Shown: one piece after another, positions 35,043-46,300 of the stretch
How positions within the stretch are numbered: position 1 is the first letter of the stretch
Layout: each line of letters begins with the position of its first letter
Source: Rossellomorea marisflavi
GTDB lineage: Bacteria > Bacillota > Bacilli > Bacillales > Bacillaceae_B
NCBI RefSeq assembly: GCF_009806575.1
Contig: NZ_CP047095.1
Coordinates: 1,864,001-1,928,000 of the forward strand
Direction of reading: 5' to 3'
DNA length: 64,000 nt
Translations under genes and position numbers: made by a program
The notes under the pieces: generated by a model
Seen by the model: only the letters and a program-made list of their open reading frames with translations
Told to the model about the DNA's origin: nothing
Database searches by the model: none

Positions 35043-35705
35043 ATGAAGTATAAAAGCGTATTTGATATCATCGGGCCGGTCATGATCGGGCCATCAAGTT
35101 CTCATACTGCGGGAGCCGCACGCATCGGGAGACTTGCCAGGGAGCTGTTCCGTCGCGAACCGAAATGGGTCAATGTTTCATTTTACGGTTCATTTGCAAA
35201 AACCTATAAAGGACACGGTACCGACGTGGCCATCATCGGCGGGGTCCTGGATTATGATACATTCGATGAAAGGATCATCAATTCAATCGAGACTGCCAGA
35301 ACAAAAGGAATCAAGATCAGATTCAGGGAAGAAGAGGCCATAACGGATCACCCCAATACAGCCAGGATCCACATGGGGGATGAAGAAGGGGAAATTGAGC
35401 TCGTCGGAATATCCATCGGCGGCGGGAAAGTCGAGATCATTGAATTGAACGGGTTCGAACTGAAGCTCTCAGGACATCATCCGGCCATTCTCGTTGTCCA
35501 TGATGATCGTTTCGGTGCGATTGCCGCTGTTTCTAATATCATTGCCAAGCATGAATTGAACATCGGGCACATGGATGTATCTAGGAAGGAAAAAGGTAAG
35601 ATGGCATTGATGACGATCGAAGTGGATCAGCCAATTGATGAGGCTGTGCTCAAAGAACTGTCGTCTCTTTCCCATATTACCCAGGTGACCAAAATCACCG
35701 ATTGA
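35043..35705 (+). CDS. sdaAB: L-serine dehydratase, beta subunit
   Basis: Together with the alpha subunit this iron-sulfur enzyme deaminates serine to pyruvate. The 220-residue product has the family N-terminus VFDIIGPVMIGPSSSHTAGAARIG and a C-terminal ACT domain (about residues 148-220), which is likely a serine-binding regulatory module. The alpha-subunit gene follows after 42 bases with its own GGAGGT site. Confidence 0.95.
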   Translation: MKYKSVFDIIGPVMIGPSSSHTAGAARIGRLARELFRREPKWVNVSFYGSFAKTYKGHGTDVAIIGGVLDYDTFDERIINSIETARTKGIKIRFREEEAITDHPNTARIHMGDEEGEIELVGISIGGGKVEIIELNGFELKLSGHHPAILVVHDDRFGAIAAVSNIIAKHELNIGHMDVSRKEKGKMALMTIEVDQPIDEAVLKELSSLSHITQVTKITD

Positions 35706-35747
35706 AGAATTGAAATATGATAGCGTTTACATTATGGAGGTAGACTT

Positions 35748-36643
35748 ATGTTTCGAAATGTCGCAGAGTTGATTGAACTCGCAGAGAGCCAAAATAAAAA
35801 GATTTCAGATATCATGATCGAACAGGAGATCGAATTCACTGGTAAAACCTACGAAGAAGTCTATCAGCAGATGGAAACCAATCTGGAAGTAATGGAAAAA
35901 GCCGTTGCCCGGGGCTGGAAGGCGTCAAATCCCACTCAGGACTTACCGGAGGGGACGCTGTCCTTCTTCAAAAGTATATAGAATCGGGCAAGTCGTTGAC
36001 CGGTGAAACGATCCTTGATGCCGTGAGTAAGGCTGTCGCCACCAATGAAGTGAATGCAGCCATGGGCACGATCTGTGCCACGCCGACTGCGGGTTCAGCC
36101 GGTGTCGTCCCCGGCACATTGTTTGCCGTCAAAAACAAACTGAATCCTACGAAGGAAGAAATGATCCGCTTCTTATTCACGTCCGGAGCATTTGGTTTTG
36201 TCGTGGCAAACAACGCCTCGATATCCGGTGCAGCAGGAGGTTGTCAGGCGGAGGTCGGTTCTGCGAGCGGTATGGCAGCGGCCGCCATCGTCGAAATGGC
36301 AGGAGGGACCCCGAGCCAGTCTGCCGAAGCCATGGCGATTACATTGAAAAACATGTTGGGGCTTGTATGCGATCCGGTAGCGGGGCTCGTTGAGGTTCCG
36401 TGCGTGAAGCGGAATGCAATGGGAGCGGCCAATGCAATGGTGGCTGCGGATATGGCCCTTGCAGGCATCACGAGCAGGATCCCGTGTGATGAAGTCATCG
36501 ATGCCATGTATAAGATCGGTCAGACCATGCCGGTCGCTCTCCGTGAAACGGCACTGGGAGGCTTGGCTGCAACACCGACCGGGCGGGAACTTGAGGCGAA
36601 AATCTTTGGCGTGGCACTGAATAAACGTGACGATACGCAGTGA
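35748..36643 (+). pseudogene. sdaAA: L-serine dehydratase, alpha subunit, broken by a one-base frameshift
   Basis: This subunit carries the [4Fe-4S] cluster. The first frame (35748-35981) matches SdaAA for 55 residues and then reads RGWKASNPTQ instead of RGLEGVKSHSGLTGGDAV. Adding one G to the run at 35911-35914 restores the frame and joins the segment that ends at 36643, which holds GTICATPTAGSAG, GAAGGCQAEVGSASG, VCDPVAG and PCVKRNAMG with the cluster cysteines. The repaired protein has 298 residues, the normal length. No other damage is seen. The 3' end overlaps recG by 17 bases. If the shift is genuine, serine deamination by this enzyme is lost. Confidence 0.9.
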
Positions 36644-38678
36644 AGTGCCAACGGTTGAATCCCTCAAAGGGATAGGGTCAGAGACGGCGGTTCAATTACA
36701 TGCAATGGGCATCCGGACCGTGGTCGATCTGATGGAGTATCTTCCGTACCGCTATGATGATTTCAGATTGAGGGATCTCGAAGAGGTCGCTCATGACGAG
36801 CGCGTCACCGTGGAAGGGAAAGTGCACTCGGAACCCGCCCTGATGTTTTACGGCAGGAAAAAATCCCGCCTTACTTTGAGGATCCTGGTAGGAAGGGTCC
36901 TCGTTCAGGCCGTATTCTTCAACCAGCCTTATTTGAAAAAGAAAATCAACCTTCATGATACCGTGACGGTCACAGGGAAATGGGATAAGAATCGTCAAAT
37001 CATCACGGTCCAAAGCCATCAGCTAGGACCGCATAACAAGCAGGGAGACTTCGAACCGGTCTATGCATTGAAGGGTACGATCAAAGGGAATGCCCTGACC
37101 AAGTATATCAGGGCTGCGTTCCATGAATACGGTGAACTGATTGAAGAGATCCTCCCAATCTATTATCTTGAAAAATATAAGCTTTCAGGACGCCTTGATG
37201 CCCTTTATCAGATGCACTTTCCGGACTCTCCGCAAGCCATGAAACAGGCGAGGAGAAGGTTCGTGTTCGAAGAATTTTTGTTATTCCAGCTCAAGATGCA
37301 GGCACTGCGTAAATTCGAACGGGAACATTCGAACGGGATCAGCCAGCAGTATGATATCGAAAAGATCCAATCCTTCACGGATACCCTGCCGTTCCCGCTG
37401 ACGAATGCTCAGAAGCGGGTGGTCAATGAGATTTCAGCGGATATGAAAAGCCCTTACCGCATGAATCGGCTCCTTCAGGGGGACGTGGGCTCCGGTAAGA
37501 CCGTCGTATCTGCCATCGCCCTATATTCCTCGGTTACAGCAGGATACCAGGGTGCCCTGATGGTTCCGACTGAGATCCTTGCAGAGCAGCATGCTGACTC
37601 CCTCAGTGCGCTCCTTGAACCGACCGGGACCTCCGTCGCCCTGTTGACAAGTTCGGTGAAGGGCAAACGGAGGGCGCTACTCCTTGAAAAATTGAAGGAA
37701 GGGGAGATCGATATCCTGATCGGCACCCACGCCCTCATCCAGGGAGATGTGGAATTCGAGAACCTGGGTCTTGTCGTCACCGATGAACAGCATCGTTTCG
37801 GCGTCAATCAGCGGCGCGTGCTCAGGGAAAAAGGCGGGAGTCCTGATGTGCTGTTCATGACGGCTACGCCGATTCCGAGGACGCTTGCCATTACAGTTTT
37901 CGGTGAGATGGATGTGAGTATCATCGATGAAATGCCTGCAGGGAGGAAAGCCATCGAAACCTATTGGGCAAAGGAAGATATGCTCACAAGGGTCCTTGCC
38001 TTCATGGAAAAGGAACTGAAAGCCGGCAGGCAGGCGTACGTCATCTGTCCCCTTATTGAGGAATCGGACAAACTGGACGTACAGAACTCCATCGATGTTT
38101 ACAATCAGCTCAGTCAGCATTTCCAGGGGCGGTTCTCCGTCGGCCTCATGCACGGGAGACTCCACCCTGATGAAAAAGAAGAAGTCATGAGGAGCTTCAG
38201 TCGAAATGAAGTACAAGTCCTCGTCTCCACGACGGTGGTGGAAGTCGGGGTGAATGTTCCGAATGCCACATTCATGCTTATTTATGACGCAGAGCGCTTC
38301 GGTCTCTCGACTCTTCATCAGCTGCGGGGACGGGTAGGGCGCGGGGATGATCAATCCTACTGCATTCTCCTGGCAGACCCTAAGACCGAAGTCGGCAAGG
38401 AACGGATGAAAATCATGACCGAGACGAATGATGGATTCGTCCTTAGTGAAAAGGACCTCGAACTGCGCGGACCGGGCGACTTCTTCGGCCGGAAACAAAG
38501 CGGCATGCCTGAATTCAAGGTAGCTGATATGATCCATGACTATAGAGCACTGGAGGTCGCAAGGGACGATGCGGCAACGCTCGCAAATTCAGACGCTTTT
38601 TGGAAAGACGACGAATATGCACCTCTCAGAAGGTACCTGGAAGATTCGGGGATCCTTGAAGGAGAGAAGCTTGATTAG
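36627..38678 (+). CDS. recG: ATP-dependent DNA helicase RecG
   Basis: RecG remodels stalled forks and branch-migrates Holliday junctions. The 683-residue protein has the N-terminal wedge/OB domain (KGIGSETAVQL, LPYRYDDFRLRDLEE), Walker A GDVGSGKTVV, DEQH box, TATPIPRT, and the C-terminal QLRGRVGRG motif. The GTG at 36627 gives a normal length; a second GTG at 36645 is also possible, as neither has a strong ribosome binding site. It overlaps the end of sdaAA. Confidence 0.95.
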   Translation: MTIRSEVPTVESLKGIGSETAVQLHAMGIRTVVDLMEYLPYRYDDFRLRDLEEVAHDERVTVEGKVHSEPALMFYGRKKSRLTLRILVGRVLVQAVFFNQPYLKKKINLHDTVTVTGKWDKNRQIITVQSHQLGPHNKQGDFEPVYALKGTIKGNALTKYIRAAFHEYGELIEEILPIYYLEKYKLSGRLDALYQMHFPDSPQAMKQARRRFVFEEFLLFQLKMQALRKFEREHSNGISQQYDIEKIQSFTDTLPFPLTNAQKRVVNEISADMKSPYRMNRLLQGDVGSGKTVVSAIALYSSVTAGYQGALMVPTEILAEQHADSLSALLEPTGTSVALLTSSVKGKRRALLLEKLKEGEIDILIGTHALIQGDVEFENLGLVVTDEQHRFGVNQRRVLREKGGSPDVLFMTATPIPRTLAITVFGEMDVSIIDEMPAGRKAIETYWAKEDMLTRVLAFMEKELKAGRQAYVICPLIEESDKLDVQNSIDVYNQLSQHFQGRFSVGLMHGRLHPDEKEEVMRSFSRNEVQVLVSTTVVEVGVNVPNATFMLIYDAERFGLSTLHQLRGRVGRGDDQSYCILLADPKTEVGKERMKIMTETNDGFVLSEKDLELRGPGDFFGRKQSGMPEFKVADMIHDYRALEVARDDAATLANSDAFWKDDEYAPLRRYLEDSGILEGEKLD

Positions 38679-38684
38679 ACAGGG

Positions 38685-38721
38685 CAGATTGCAAGATTAT
38701 CTCTTGCAATCTGCTTTTTTT
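38685..38721 (+). terminator. terminator after recG
   Basis: A perfect 13-base-pair stem (GCAGATTGCAAGA with TCTTGCAATCTGC) around a four-base loop is followed by seven T. It isolates the fapR operon from recG. Confidence 0.95.
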
Positions 38722-38735
38722 GTCTATATACTACT

Positions 38736-38754
38736 ATTAGTACCTAGTACTAAT
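38736..38754 (+). promoter_or_regulatory. FapR operator
   Basis: ATTAGTACCTAGTACTAAT is a near-perfect palindrome that matches the known FapR site (TTAGTACC plus inverted half). It lies directly after the terminator and 17 bases before fapR, so it probably overlaps the promoter or the transcript start. FapR bound here would repress fapR-plsX-fabD-fabG until malonyl-CoA releases it. Confidence 0.92.
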
Positions 38755-38771
38755 ACTGGACGGTGTATATA

Positions 38772-39347
38772 ATGAGACTTTCTAAGAAAGAGCGGCAGAA
38801 TGCACTTGTGAATACAATCAAGGAAAATCCGTTCATCACCGATGAAGAATCGGCCGAGCGGTTTGGGGTCAGCGTACAGACGATCCGCCTTGATCGAATG
38901 GAATTATCCATCCCTGAACTCAGGGAACGAATTAAACATGTAGCTGAGAAGTCTTTTGAAGATGAAGTAAAGGCACTTCCGATCGAAGAAATCATCGGGG
39001 AAATCATCGATATCGATCTGGGGGACAGTGCCATCTCCATATTTGACGTAAAACCCGAACACGTTTTTGTAAGGAACGGAATTGCCAGGGGACATCATTT
39101 GTTTGCCCAGGCGAATTCATTGGCTGTTGCCGTGATCAATGATGACTTGGCGCTGACGGCCAAGTCATCGATCCGGTTCACACGTTCCGTCAAACAGGGG
39201 GACCGCGTGGTAGCGAAAGCGAAAGTGGTACATGCCCATGATCAAAAAGACCGCACAATGGTGGAAGTGAATAGCTTCGTTGGCGGAGAATTGGTGTTCA
39301 CGGGTGAATTTGATATGTATCACTCCACCAAACCGGAGAAGGAGTGA
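38772..39347 (+). CDS. fapR: fatty acid and phospholipid biosynthesis repressor FapR
   Basis: FapR represses lipid synthesis genes and is released by malonyl-CoA. The 191-residue protein has an N-terminal helix-turn-helix ([21 protein letters not shown]) and a C-terminal hot-dog ligand-binding fold ([22 protein letters not shown]). ATG 38772 gives [10 protein letters not shown] as in B. subtilis FapR; the GTG nine bases upstream has no better support. The operator sits just upstream, so the gene is autoregulated. Confidence 0.96.
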   Translation: MRLSKKERQNALVNTIKENPFITDEESAERFGVSVQTIRLDRMELSIPELRERIKHVAEKSFEDEVKALPIEEIIGEIIDIDLGDSAISIFDVKPEHVFVRNGIARGHHLFAQANSLAVAVINDDLALTAKSSIRFTRSVKQGDRVVAKAKVVHAHDQKDRTMVEVNSFVGGELVFTGEFDMYHSTKPEKE

Positions 39348-39355
39348 ATGAAAGA

Positions 39356-40354
39356 ATGAAACTGGCCGTTGATGCGATGGGTGGAGATCATGCACCTAAA
39401 GAAATCGTACTGGGTGTGAAACGTGCACTGGAAGAATTCGATGATATCGAAGTCTTATTATATGGGAATGAATCACAAATCAAAGAATGGATCACACCAG
39501 GCGACCGCTTGACGATCATACATACAGATGAAGTGATCGAGGGAACGGATGAACCGGTCCGTGCCGTTAAAAGGAAAAAGAATGCCTCCATGGTCCTGAT
39601 GGCCCAAGCCGTCAAGGATGGAGATGCCGATGCATGTATCTCAGCAGGTAATACGGGAGCGTTGATGACAGCAGGGCTCTTTATCGTCGGAAGGATCGAA
39701 GGCATAGAAAGACCGGCGCTGGCACCGACACTCCCGACTCTTGACGGGAAAGGATTCCTTATGTTGGACCTTGGGGCGAATGTTGATGCAAAACCTGAAC
39801 ATCTCGTTCAATATGCCATCATGGGGAGCATCTATGCAGAGAAGGTCAGGGGGATCGACAGTCCGAGGGTAGGTCTCCTGAATATCGGCACCGAAGATAA
39901 AAAAGGGAATGAACTCACGAAGAAAACCTTCCAGCTCATCAAGGAGGCACCGGTGAATTTCGTCGGGAATATTGAATCCCGCGACCTTTTGAACGGGCCC
40001 GCCGATGTGGTCGTGACAGACGGATTCACAGGGAATATGGTCCTTAAGACCATTGAAGGAACAGCACTGTCGGTCTTCTCCCTCCTTAAAGAGACACTGA
40101 CATCATCGATGAAGAACAAGATTGCAGCAGGTATGATCAAAAACGATCTTAGAGGCCTGAAAAATATGCTGGATTACTCAGAGTACGGTGGAGCCGGACT
40201 CTTCGGTCTGAAAGCCCCTGTCATCAAAGCACATGGTTCCTCGAATGAGACCGCATTCTATAACGCCATGAGACAGGCGAGGGAAATGGTGCGCCATCAG
40301 GTAGCACAAACGATAAAAGAAGCTGTAATAGGGAGTGAAGAAAATCATGGGTAA
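39356..40354 (+). CDS. plsX: phosphate acyltransferase PlsX
   Basis: PlsX converts acyl-ACP to acyl phosphate, the donor for PlsY in phosphatidic acid synthesis. The 332-residue product begins [18 protein letters not shown] and has [34 protein letters not shown] and VTDGFTGNM. The ATG at 39356 is chosen over the GTG at 39344, which would sit on the ribosome binding site. It overlaps fabD by eight bases. Confidence 0.96.
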   Translation: MKLAVDAMGGDHAPKEIVLGVKRALEEFDDIEVLLYGNESQIKEWITPGDRLTIIHTDEVIEGTDEPVRAVKRKKNASMVLMAQAVKDGDADACISAGNTGALMTAGLFIVGRIEGIERPALAPTLPTLDGKGFLMLDLGANVDAKPEHLVQYAIMGSIYAEKVRGIDSPRVGLLNIGTEDKKGNELTKKTFQLIKEAPVNFVGNIESRDLLNGPADVVVTDGFTGNMVLKTIEGTALSVFSLLKETLTSSMKNKIAAGMIKNDLRGLKNMLDYSEYGGAGLFGLKAPVIKAHGSSNETAFYNAMRQAREMVRHQVAQTIKEAVIGSEENHG

Positions 40355-41294
40355 AATCGCCTTCGTTTTTCCAGGGCAAGGATCACAAACAGTAGGGATG
40401 GGGCAGCAATTAGCCGATGCCCATCCTGAATCAAAGGAGTATTTCACTAAGGCTGACGAAGCTCTCGGCATCGATCTGTCTTCTGTCATCTTCGATGGAC
40501 CTCAGGATACATTGACTGCCACATTCAACGCCCAGCCGGCCCTCCTCACAACGAGCATGGCCATCTTGGAGCGCCTGACATCTGCAGGCATCCGCCCTGA
40601 TTTCACCGCTGGACACAGCCTTGGTGAATATTCAGCCCTCGTGGCTGCAGGTGCGATTTCATTCGAGGATGCCGTGGTGACCGTCAGGAAACGCGGTGAA
40701 CTCATGGAGGAAGCCGTACCGAGCGGTGAGGGCACGATGGCCGCAGTACTCGGCATGGACCGCGCTGCCCTTCAAGAGGTAACAGAAGAGGTGTCGGCTG
40801 AAGGACATGCCGTGGATCTCGCCAATATGAACTGTCCGGGACAGATCGTGATTTCCGGTACGGTCAAAGGAGTGGAACTCGCTTCGGAAAAAGCCAAGCA
40901 AGCAGGGGCGAAACGGGTGATCCCGCTTCAAGTAAGCGGTCCTTTCCATTCCCGCCTGATGAAACCCGCTGCAGAAGATTACAAAGGTGTGCTGGACAGT
41001 AAAACATTCAATGAAGCGGTCGTTCCGGTCATTGCCAATGTGACCGCTGAACCGGTGACAAACGGTGAAGAAATCAAAGGCCTTCTTGTTCAGCAATTAT
41101 ACTCTCCTGTCCTTTGGGAAGATACAGTCGAGAAGCTTCTGGACCTCGGCGTTGACACCTTCATCGAAGTCGGCCCAGGTAAAGTTTTGTCCGGGCTTAT
41201 CAAGAAAGTAAATAGAAGAGTGAAGACATATGCCGTTCAGGATGAGGAAACGTGCATCCAGACGATTGAAGCATTGAAGGAGGAAGCACAATGA
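40347..41294 (+). CDS. fabD: malonyl-CoA:ACP transacylase
   Basis: It loads malonyl groups on acyl carrier protein. The 315-residue protein starts [14 protein letters not shown] and has the catalytic Ser91 in [11 protein letters not shown] and the catalytic His in SGPFHSRLM. The ATG at 40347 overlaps plsX and has GGGAGTGA upstream. The stop overlaps the fabG start. Confidence 0.97.
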   Translation: MGKIAFVFPGQGSQTVGMGQQLADAHPESKEYFTKADEALGIDLSSVIFDGPQDTLTATFNAQPALLTTSMAILERLTSAGIRPDFTAGHSLGEYSALVAAGAISFEDAVVTVRKRGELMEEAVPSGEGTMAAVLGMDRAALQEVTEEVSAEGHAVDLANMNCPGQIVISGTVKGVELASEKAKQAGAKRVIPLQVSGPFHSRLMKPAAEDYKGVLDSKTFNEAVVPVIANVTAEPVTNGEEIKGLLVQQLYSPVLWEDTVEKLLDLGVDTFIEVGPGKVLSGLIKKVNRRVKTYAVQDEETCIQTIEALKEEAQ

Positions 41295-42034
41295 ACTTAG
41301 AAGGTAAAGTGGCACTGGTTACCGGGGCTTCCCGGGGAATCGGCAGGGAAATCGCCATGGAGCTTGCGCGTGAAGGCTGTAACGTTGTCGTGAACTATGC
41401 CGGAAGCGAAGCAAAGGCCCATGCTGTTGTAGATGAGATCAAAGCCCTTGGCAGGGATGCTGTAGCCTATCAATGCAACGTGTCGGACAGTGATGCGGTA
41501 CAGGCGATGGTAAAGGAGACGGTTGGACGCTTCGGGCGCATTGATATCCTTGTGAATAACGCAGGGGTAACACGTGACAACCTGCTTATGCGCATGAAGG
41601 AACAGGAATGGGACGATGTCATCAACATCAACCTGAAAGGCGTGTTCCTCTGCACGAAGGCAGTCACCCGTCAAATGATGAAGCAGCGCAGCGGTCGGAT
41701 CATCAACATTTCATCCATCGTGGGCGTAAGCGGCAATGCCGGACAGGCAAACTACGTGGCAGCGAAGTCCGGTGTGATCGGCCTTACGAAAACGTCTGCC
41801 CGTGAACTTGCCCCGCGCGGCATTACGGTAAATGCCATCGCTCCAGGCTTTATCTCTACGGATATGACAGACGAACTGCCAGAAGACATCCGTGAAGGAA
41901 TGCTTTCCCAAATTCCTTTGAGCAGATTCGGCGAACCGAAGGACATTGCCAAGACCGTCTCCTTTGTCGCATCCGATGCTGCTGCCTATATGACGGGTCA
42001 AACCCTTCATATTGACGGTGGAATGGTGATGTAA
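41291..42034 (+). CDS. fabG: 3-oxoacyl-[ACP] reductase
   Basis: This NADPH-dependent reductase carries out the first reduction of the fatty acid cycle. The 247-residue SDR protein has the cofactor motif GASRGIG (12-18), NNAG (89-92) and the catalytic residues Ser142, Tyr155 and Lys159 (NYVAAKSG). It overlaps fabD by four bases and ends the FapR-controlled run before the separately promoted acpP. Confidence 0.97.
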   Translation: MNLEGKVALVTGASRGIGREIAMELAREGCNVVVNYAGSEAKAHAVVDEIKALGRDAVAYQCNVSDSDAVQAMVKETVGRFGRIDILVNNAGVTRDNLLMRMKEQEWDDVININLKGVFLCTKAVTRQMMKQRSGRIINISSIVGVSGNAGQANYVAAKSGVIGLTKTSARELAPRGITVNAIAPGFISTDMTDELPEDIREGMLSQIPLSRFGEPKDIAKTVSFVASDAAAYMTGQTLHIDGGMVM

Positions 42035-42058
42035 TTGCGGAAAAATTGATATTCTCCT

Positions 42059-42087
42059 TTTCAATCGGGGAGGTTATGCACTATAAT
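42059..42087 (+). promoter_or_regulatory. promoter for acpP
   Basis: A perfect TATAAT at 42082-42087 lies 17 bases after TTTCAA (42059-42064). The strong -10 suits a gene whose product is needed in large amounts, and allows acpP expression apart from FapR control. Confidence 0.6.
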
Positions 42088-42109
42088 ACCTTGAGGGGAG
42101 GTGACAATA

Positions 42110-42343
42110 ATGGCAGAAGTACTAGATCGCGTAACAAAGATCATCGTTGATCGTCTTGGTGTAGACGAATCACAAGTGAACCTTGAAGCTTCTTTCAAAG
42201 AAGATCTTGGAGCTGACTCCCTTGACGTAGTTGAGCTTGTTATGGAGCTTGAGGATGAGTTTGACATGGAAATCTCTGACGATGATGCTGAAAAAATCGG
42301 CACAGTCGGTGATGCTGTGAACTACATAAAAGCAAACACATAA
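42110..42343 (+). CDS. acpP: acyl carrier protein
   Basis: This 77-residue acidic protein carries growing fatty acids on a phosphopantetheine arm attached to Ser37 in [21 protein letters not shown] precedes the ATG at 42110. Codon use is of the highly expressed type. It is followed by a hairpin and then a separate rnc promoter. Confidence 0.97.
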   Translation: MAEVLDRVTKIIVDRLGVDESQVNLEASFKEDLGADSLDVVELVMELEDEFDMEISDDDAEKIGTVGDAVNYIKANT

Positions 42344-42410
42344 TTTTGGGGTCGACCAAGATGGTTTGCTTTCATGTGAACTTCATAAATCTTTGGTACA
42401 AGACACAATG

Positions 42411-42444
42411 ACTTGGTAGAAGCTACTTTCTACCAAGTTTCTTT
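42411..42444 (+). terminator. terminator after acpP
   Basis: ACTTGGTAGAA pairs with TTCTACCAAGT around a six-base loop, then TTTCTTT. It lies about 70 bases after acpP. Confidence 0.8.
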
Positions 42445-42472
42445 ATGTCCGGCAACCCCGTGAAATTAACTT

Positions 42473-42501
42473 TTGCGAAAATGTTTTTTTTAGCATAAAC
42501 T
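42473..42501 (+). promoter_or_regulatory. promoter for the rnc-smc-ftsY operon
   Basis: TTGCGA (42473-42478) and TAAACT (42496-42501) are separated by exactly 17 bases. The site lies after the acpP terminator and 45 bases before rnc. Confidence 0.45.
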
Positions 42502-42546
42502 TGATTAGTATATAGTGAGAACATTTATAGCAAGGTGGAGTGCCTC

Positions 42547-43290
42547 ATGCGCAAACAAAGCAGAAATAAAGGATTAGCAAACAAATATGATGGAAAGTTC
42601 AAAGCCTTTCAGGATGAACTCCAAATCCATTTCTCAGATGAAAAATTATTAAAGCAAGCGTTCACTCATTCATCTTATGTGAATGAGCATCGCCGGAAGC
42701 CTTATGAAGACAACGAACGCCTCGAGTTCCTTGGGGATGCGGTACTGGAATTGACCGTATCACAATTCCTTTTCAAAAAGTATCCCATGATGAGTGAAGG
42801 GGAACTGACTAAGCTCAGGGCAGCGATCGTATGCGAACCGTCCCTAGTGAAGTTCTCCAGGGAAATGAACTTTGGGGAATTGATCCTCCTTGGTAAAGGG
42901 GAAGAAATGACCGGGGGAAGGGAACGTCCCGCCCTCCTGGCAGATGTATTCGAAGCCTTCATCGGGGCACTTTACCTCGATCAGGGGCTCGACACGGTTG
43001 TCTCGATTCTTGAAAAGGTGGTTTATCCGAAGATCAATGCCGGTGCTTTTTCTCATGTGATGGATTACAAAAGTCAACTGCAGGAGCTCGTACAGAGGGG
43101 GAGTGCGGGTACGATCATGTACAGCATCCTTGATGAGAGCGGTCCTGCCCATAACCGTGAGTTCATTTCACGGGTATGCTTGAACGGCGAGGAGCTCGGG
43201 GTCGGCAAAGGCCGGTCTAAGAAAGAAGCAGAACAGAAGGCCGCCCAGAAAGCGCTCGAAAAGTTAAAACAAAAGCTTGATGTGAAATAG
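42547..43290 (+). CDS. rnc: ribonuclease III
   Basis: RNase III cleaves double-stranded RNA in rRNA and mRNA processing. The 247-residue product has the catalytic signature [13 protein letters not shown] near residue 57, the acidic residues in [16 protein letters not shown], and a C-terminal double-stranded RNA-binding domain ([11 protein letters not shown] to [14 protein letters not shown]). The ATG at 42547 has AAGGTGGAG upstream; a GTG at 42535 falls inside that site. Confidence 0.96.
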   Translation: MRKQSRNKGLANKYDGKFKAFQDELQIHFSDEKLLKQAFTHSSYVNEHRRKPYEDNERLEFLGDAVLELTVSQFLFKKYPMMSEGELTKLRAAIVCEPSLVKFSREMNFGELILLGKGEEMTGGRERPALLADVFEAFIGALYLDQGLDTVVSILEKVVYPKINAGAFSHVMDYKSQLQELVQRGSAGTIMYSILDESGPAHNREFISRVCLNGEELGVGKGRSKKEAEQKAAQKALEKLKQKLDVK

Positions 43291-43301
43291 GGGGAAAGAA
43301 G

Positions 43302-46300
43302 ATGTTCCTCAAACAACTAGAAGTGATGGGGTTTAAATCATTCGCAGAAAAGATTTCTGTGGAATTCGTGCCAGGGGTGACGGCGGTAGTCGGACCCAAC
43401 GGAAGCGGTAAAAGCAATATCATCGATGCAGTCAGATGGGTTCTCGGGGAGCAGTCGGCCAAGAGCCTGAGGGGCTCGAAAATGGAAGATGTCATCTTCG
43501 GAGGCAGTGACTCCAGGAAGTCTCTCAATATAGCAGAAGTCACCCTGGTACTTGACAATGAAGATGGGACCCTTCCGATCGATTACAGTGAAGTGAGTGT
43601 CACAAGGCGCGTATACCGGTCGGGGGACAGTGAATACCTGCTGAACAGGCAGCCATGCAGACTGAAGGATATCATTGAACTATTCATGGATTCCGGACTC
43701 GGGAAGGAAGCGTTCTCCATCATCAGCCAGGGGAAGGTCGAGGAAATCCTGAACAGTAAGCCTGAAGAGCGCCGGACGATCTTTGAGGAAGCGGCCGGGG
43801 TCCTGAAGTATAAAACCCGGAAGAAAAAAGCCGAGAATAAACTGTTTGAAACACAGGAAAACCTAAATCGTGTCAACGATATCCTCCATGAACTCGAAGG
43901 GCAGGTAGAACCCCTTAAGATCCAGGCCTCCATGGCGAAGGACTTTTTGGAGAAAAAGGAAGAGCTCGAAACATTCGAAGTGTCCTTAACGGTCTATGAC
44001 ATTGAAGATCTACATAAGCAGTGGGAATCCCTGAGTGAAGAATTCGAGAGGCATGGAAGTGAAGAAGGCGACCTGTCGGCTGTCATCCAAGGGAAGGAAG
44101 CGGAACTGTCTGAGACAAGGGATAAAATCTCTGCTCTGGATGAATCGATCACCGGACTTCAGGAGGTGCTTCTGTCCACAAGCGAGGAACTTGAAAAGCT
44201 GGAAGGCAGGAAGCAGGTCCTCGTAGAGCGGAAAAAGAACTCTTCCACGAACGAAACACAGCTCAAACAGTCCATCGTGGAGCTTGAAGATCAAATCCGT
44301 GAAATGAAACAGGAGAAAGAGCGTCTCGAAACAGAACGGACCGGGCTTCAGGTGGAAGTCGACGAATCAAGGTCGGCACTAAAGGAGAAGCAGAATCAGC
44401 TCTCCCTTTTCAGTGAAAATATTGAAGACGTGATCGAATCCCACAAAAGTGACTACATTGAAAAATTGAATCAACAGGCATCCGCCAAAAACGAGATCCA
44501 GTACATCGAGCAGCAGCTCACGCAACAATCGGGACGAAGCGGGAGACTCGAAGCGGAAAACGAAAAATACATCACCCAGCGTGAAGAGCTTTATCGCGAT
44601 CATGAAAAGCTGAAAGCAGAACTTGAGAGCCGTCAAATCGATATGGATCAGCATATCCAGTCGTACCGGGACGAGAAGCGGAATCTTGAATCAGCCCAAG
44701 CGAAATATGAGAAACAGGAAAAAACGCTCTATCAAGCCTATCAGTACCTTCAACAGGCCAAATCCCGAAAGGAAATGCTCGAGGAAATGGAAGATGACTA
44801 CAGTGGTTTCTTCCAAGGAGTCAAAGAAGTCTTGAAGGCAAGAGACGGGGTTCTGGCCGGAATCGAAGGAGCCGTTGCAGAGCTCATTTCCGTGCCGAAG
44901 AAATATGAGGCAGCCATGGAAACGGCCCTCAGTGCATCCATGCAGCATATCGTCGTCGGAACCGAGCAGGACGGGCGCAAAGCCATCGCCTATCTCAAGC
45001 AGAACCAGTACGGCAGGGCCACCTTCCTTCCCATGAATATCATCAAGGGGAAATCCCTGCAGGCGGCACAGCTCTCCATGCTGAAAGGCCACCCTTCGTT
45101 TGTGGGCATCGGGAGTGATCTCGTCCAGTATGATGCGCGCTTCGAAAGGATCGTCTCCAATCTCCTCGGGCATGTCATCATCACCGAGGACCTCAAGGGT
45201 GCCAATGAAATAGCAAAGCTCATCCAGTATCGCTACCGGCTGGTGACCCTTGAAGGAGATGTTGTCAATCCTGGGGGATCCATGACGGGCGGAATGGTCA
45301 AGCAAAAGAAAAACTCGCTTCTATCACGGAAAACCGAGCTGGAAGAAATGAAGGTGAAGCTCGAGAGTATGGAAGAGCAGACCCGTACACTTCAGCAGTC
45401 CGTCAAGGATCTGAAGGAAGAGACAGCATACAGGTCGAAAAAGCTTGAAGAACTCCGTGTCAAGGGAGAAAAACTGCGACTGCAGGAACAGGATCTTCAA
45501 TCCAGGCTCCGCGAGAACGAACTGAGCACGAAAAATCTCGATGAGAGATTGTCACTCTACGATATGGAAAAGCGTGATTTCAGTTCCATGGAAGAGCGCC
45601 ATCACGCACGGAGAGAAGAACTAGAATCACTCCTGGTCAAAATCGGAGAGGACATTACGGCGCTTGATGGGAAAATTGAAGAATTGACGCGTCAAAAAAA
45701 CAGTGACCGGTCATCCAAGGATGTTCTTACAAATGCCATAAGCGATCTGAAAGCCCATCTCGCGGGCAAGAATCAGCAGCTTCTAAGCGTTGTGGACCGT
45801 CTGGAACGGGTGGATTCAGCCGTTGTGGAGTCTGAGAAACGACTGTCAGCCCTCCTGGATGATCTCGAATGGCTTCAGCATCAAATGAAGGACAACTTCT
45901 CGGGTGAAGAGGATTTGACCGTGAAGGCGAAAGAATGCGCCGCTCAAAAACGGGAAACGTCTGAGCTCATCACGTCACGAAGGGATGAGCGATCGCGTCT
46001 TCAGCAACAGGCAGAAGAGGAAGATGTGAAATTGTCAGAGCTGAAGCGCAGGCACAAAGGCCTCTTGAATGCCCTGAAGGATGAGGAAGTCAAGATCAAC
46101 CGTCTCGATGTAGAGCTTGAGAATCGTTTGGAGCACCTGCGTACAGAGTATATGCTGTCATTCGAGGCAGCCAAGGAGCATTACCCACTGACCGTCGACA
46201 TCGATGAAGCGAGGAAAAAAGTGAAGCTGATCAAGCTTGCCCTGGAAGAACTGGGAACCGTCAATCTCGGGGCCATCGATGAGTATGACAGGGTGAAGGA

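Noticed and set aside
38536-38772. 78-codon frame at the end of recG running to the FapR operator
   Set aside because: Shadow of recG and crosses a strong terminator.
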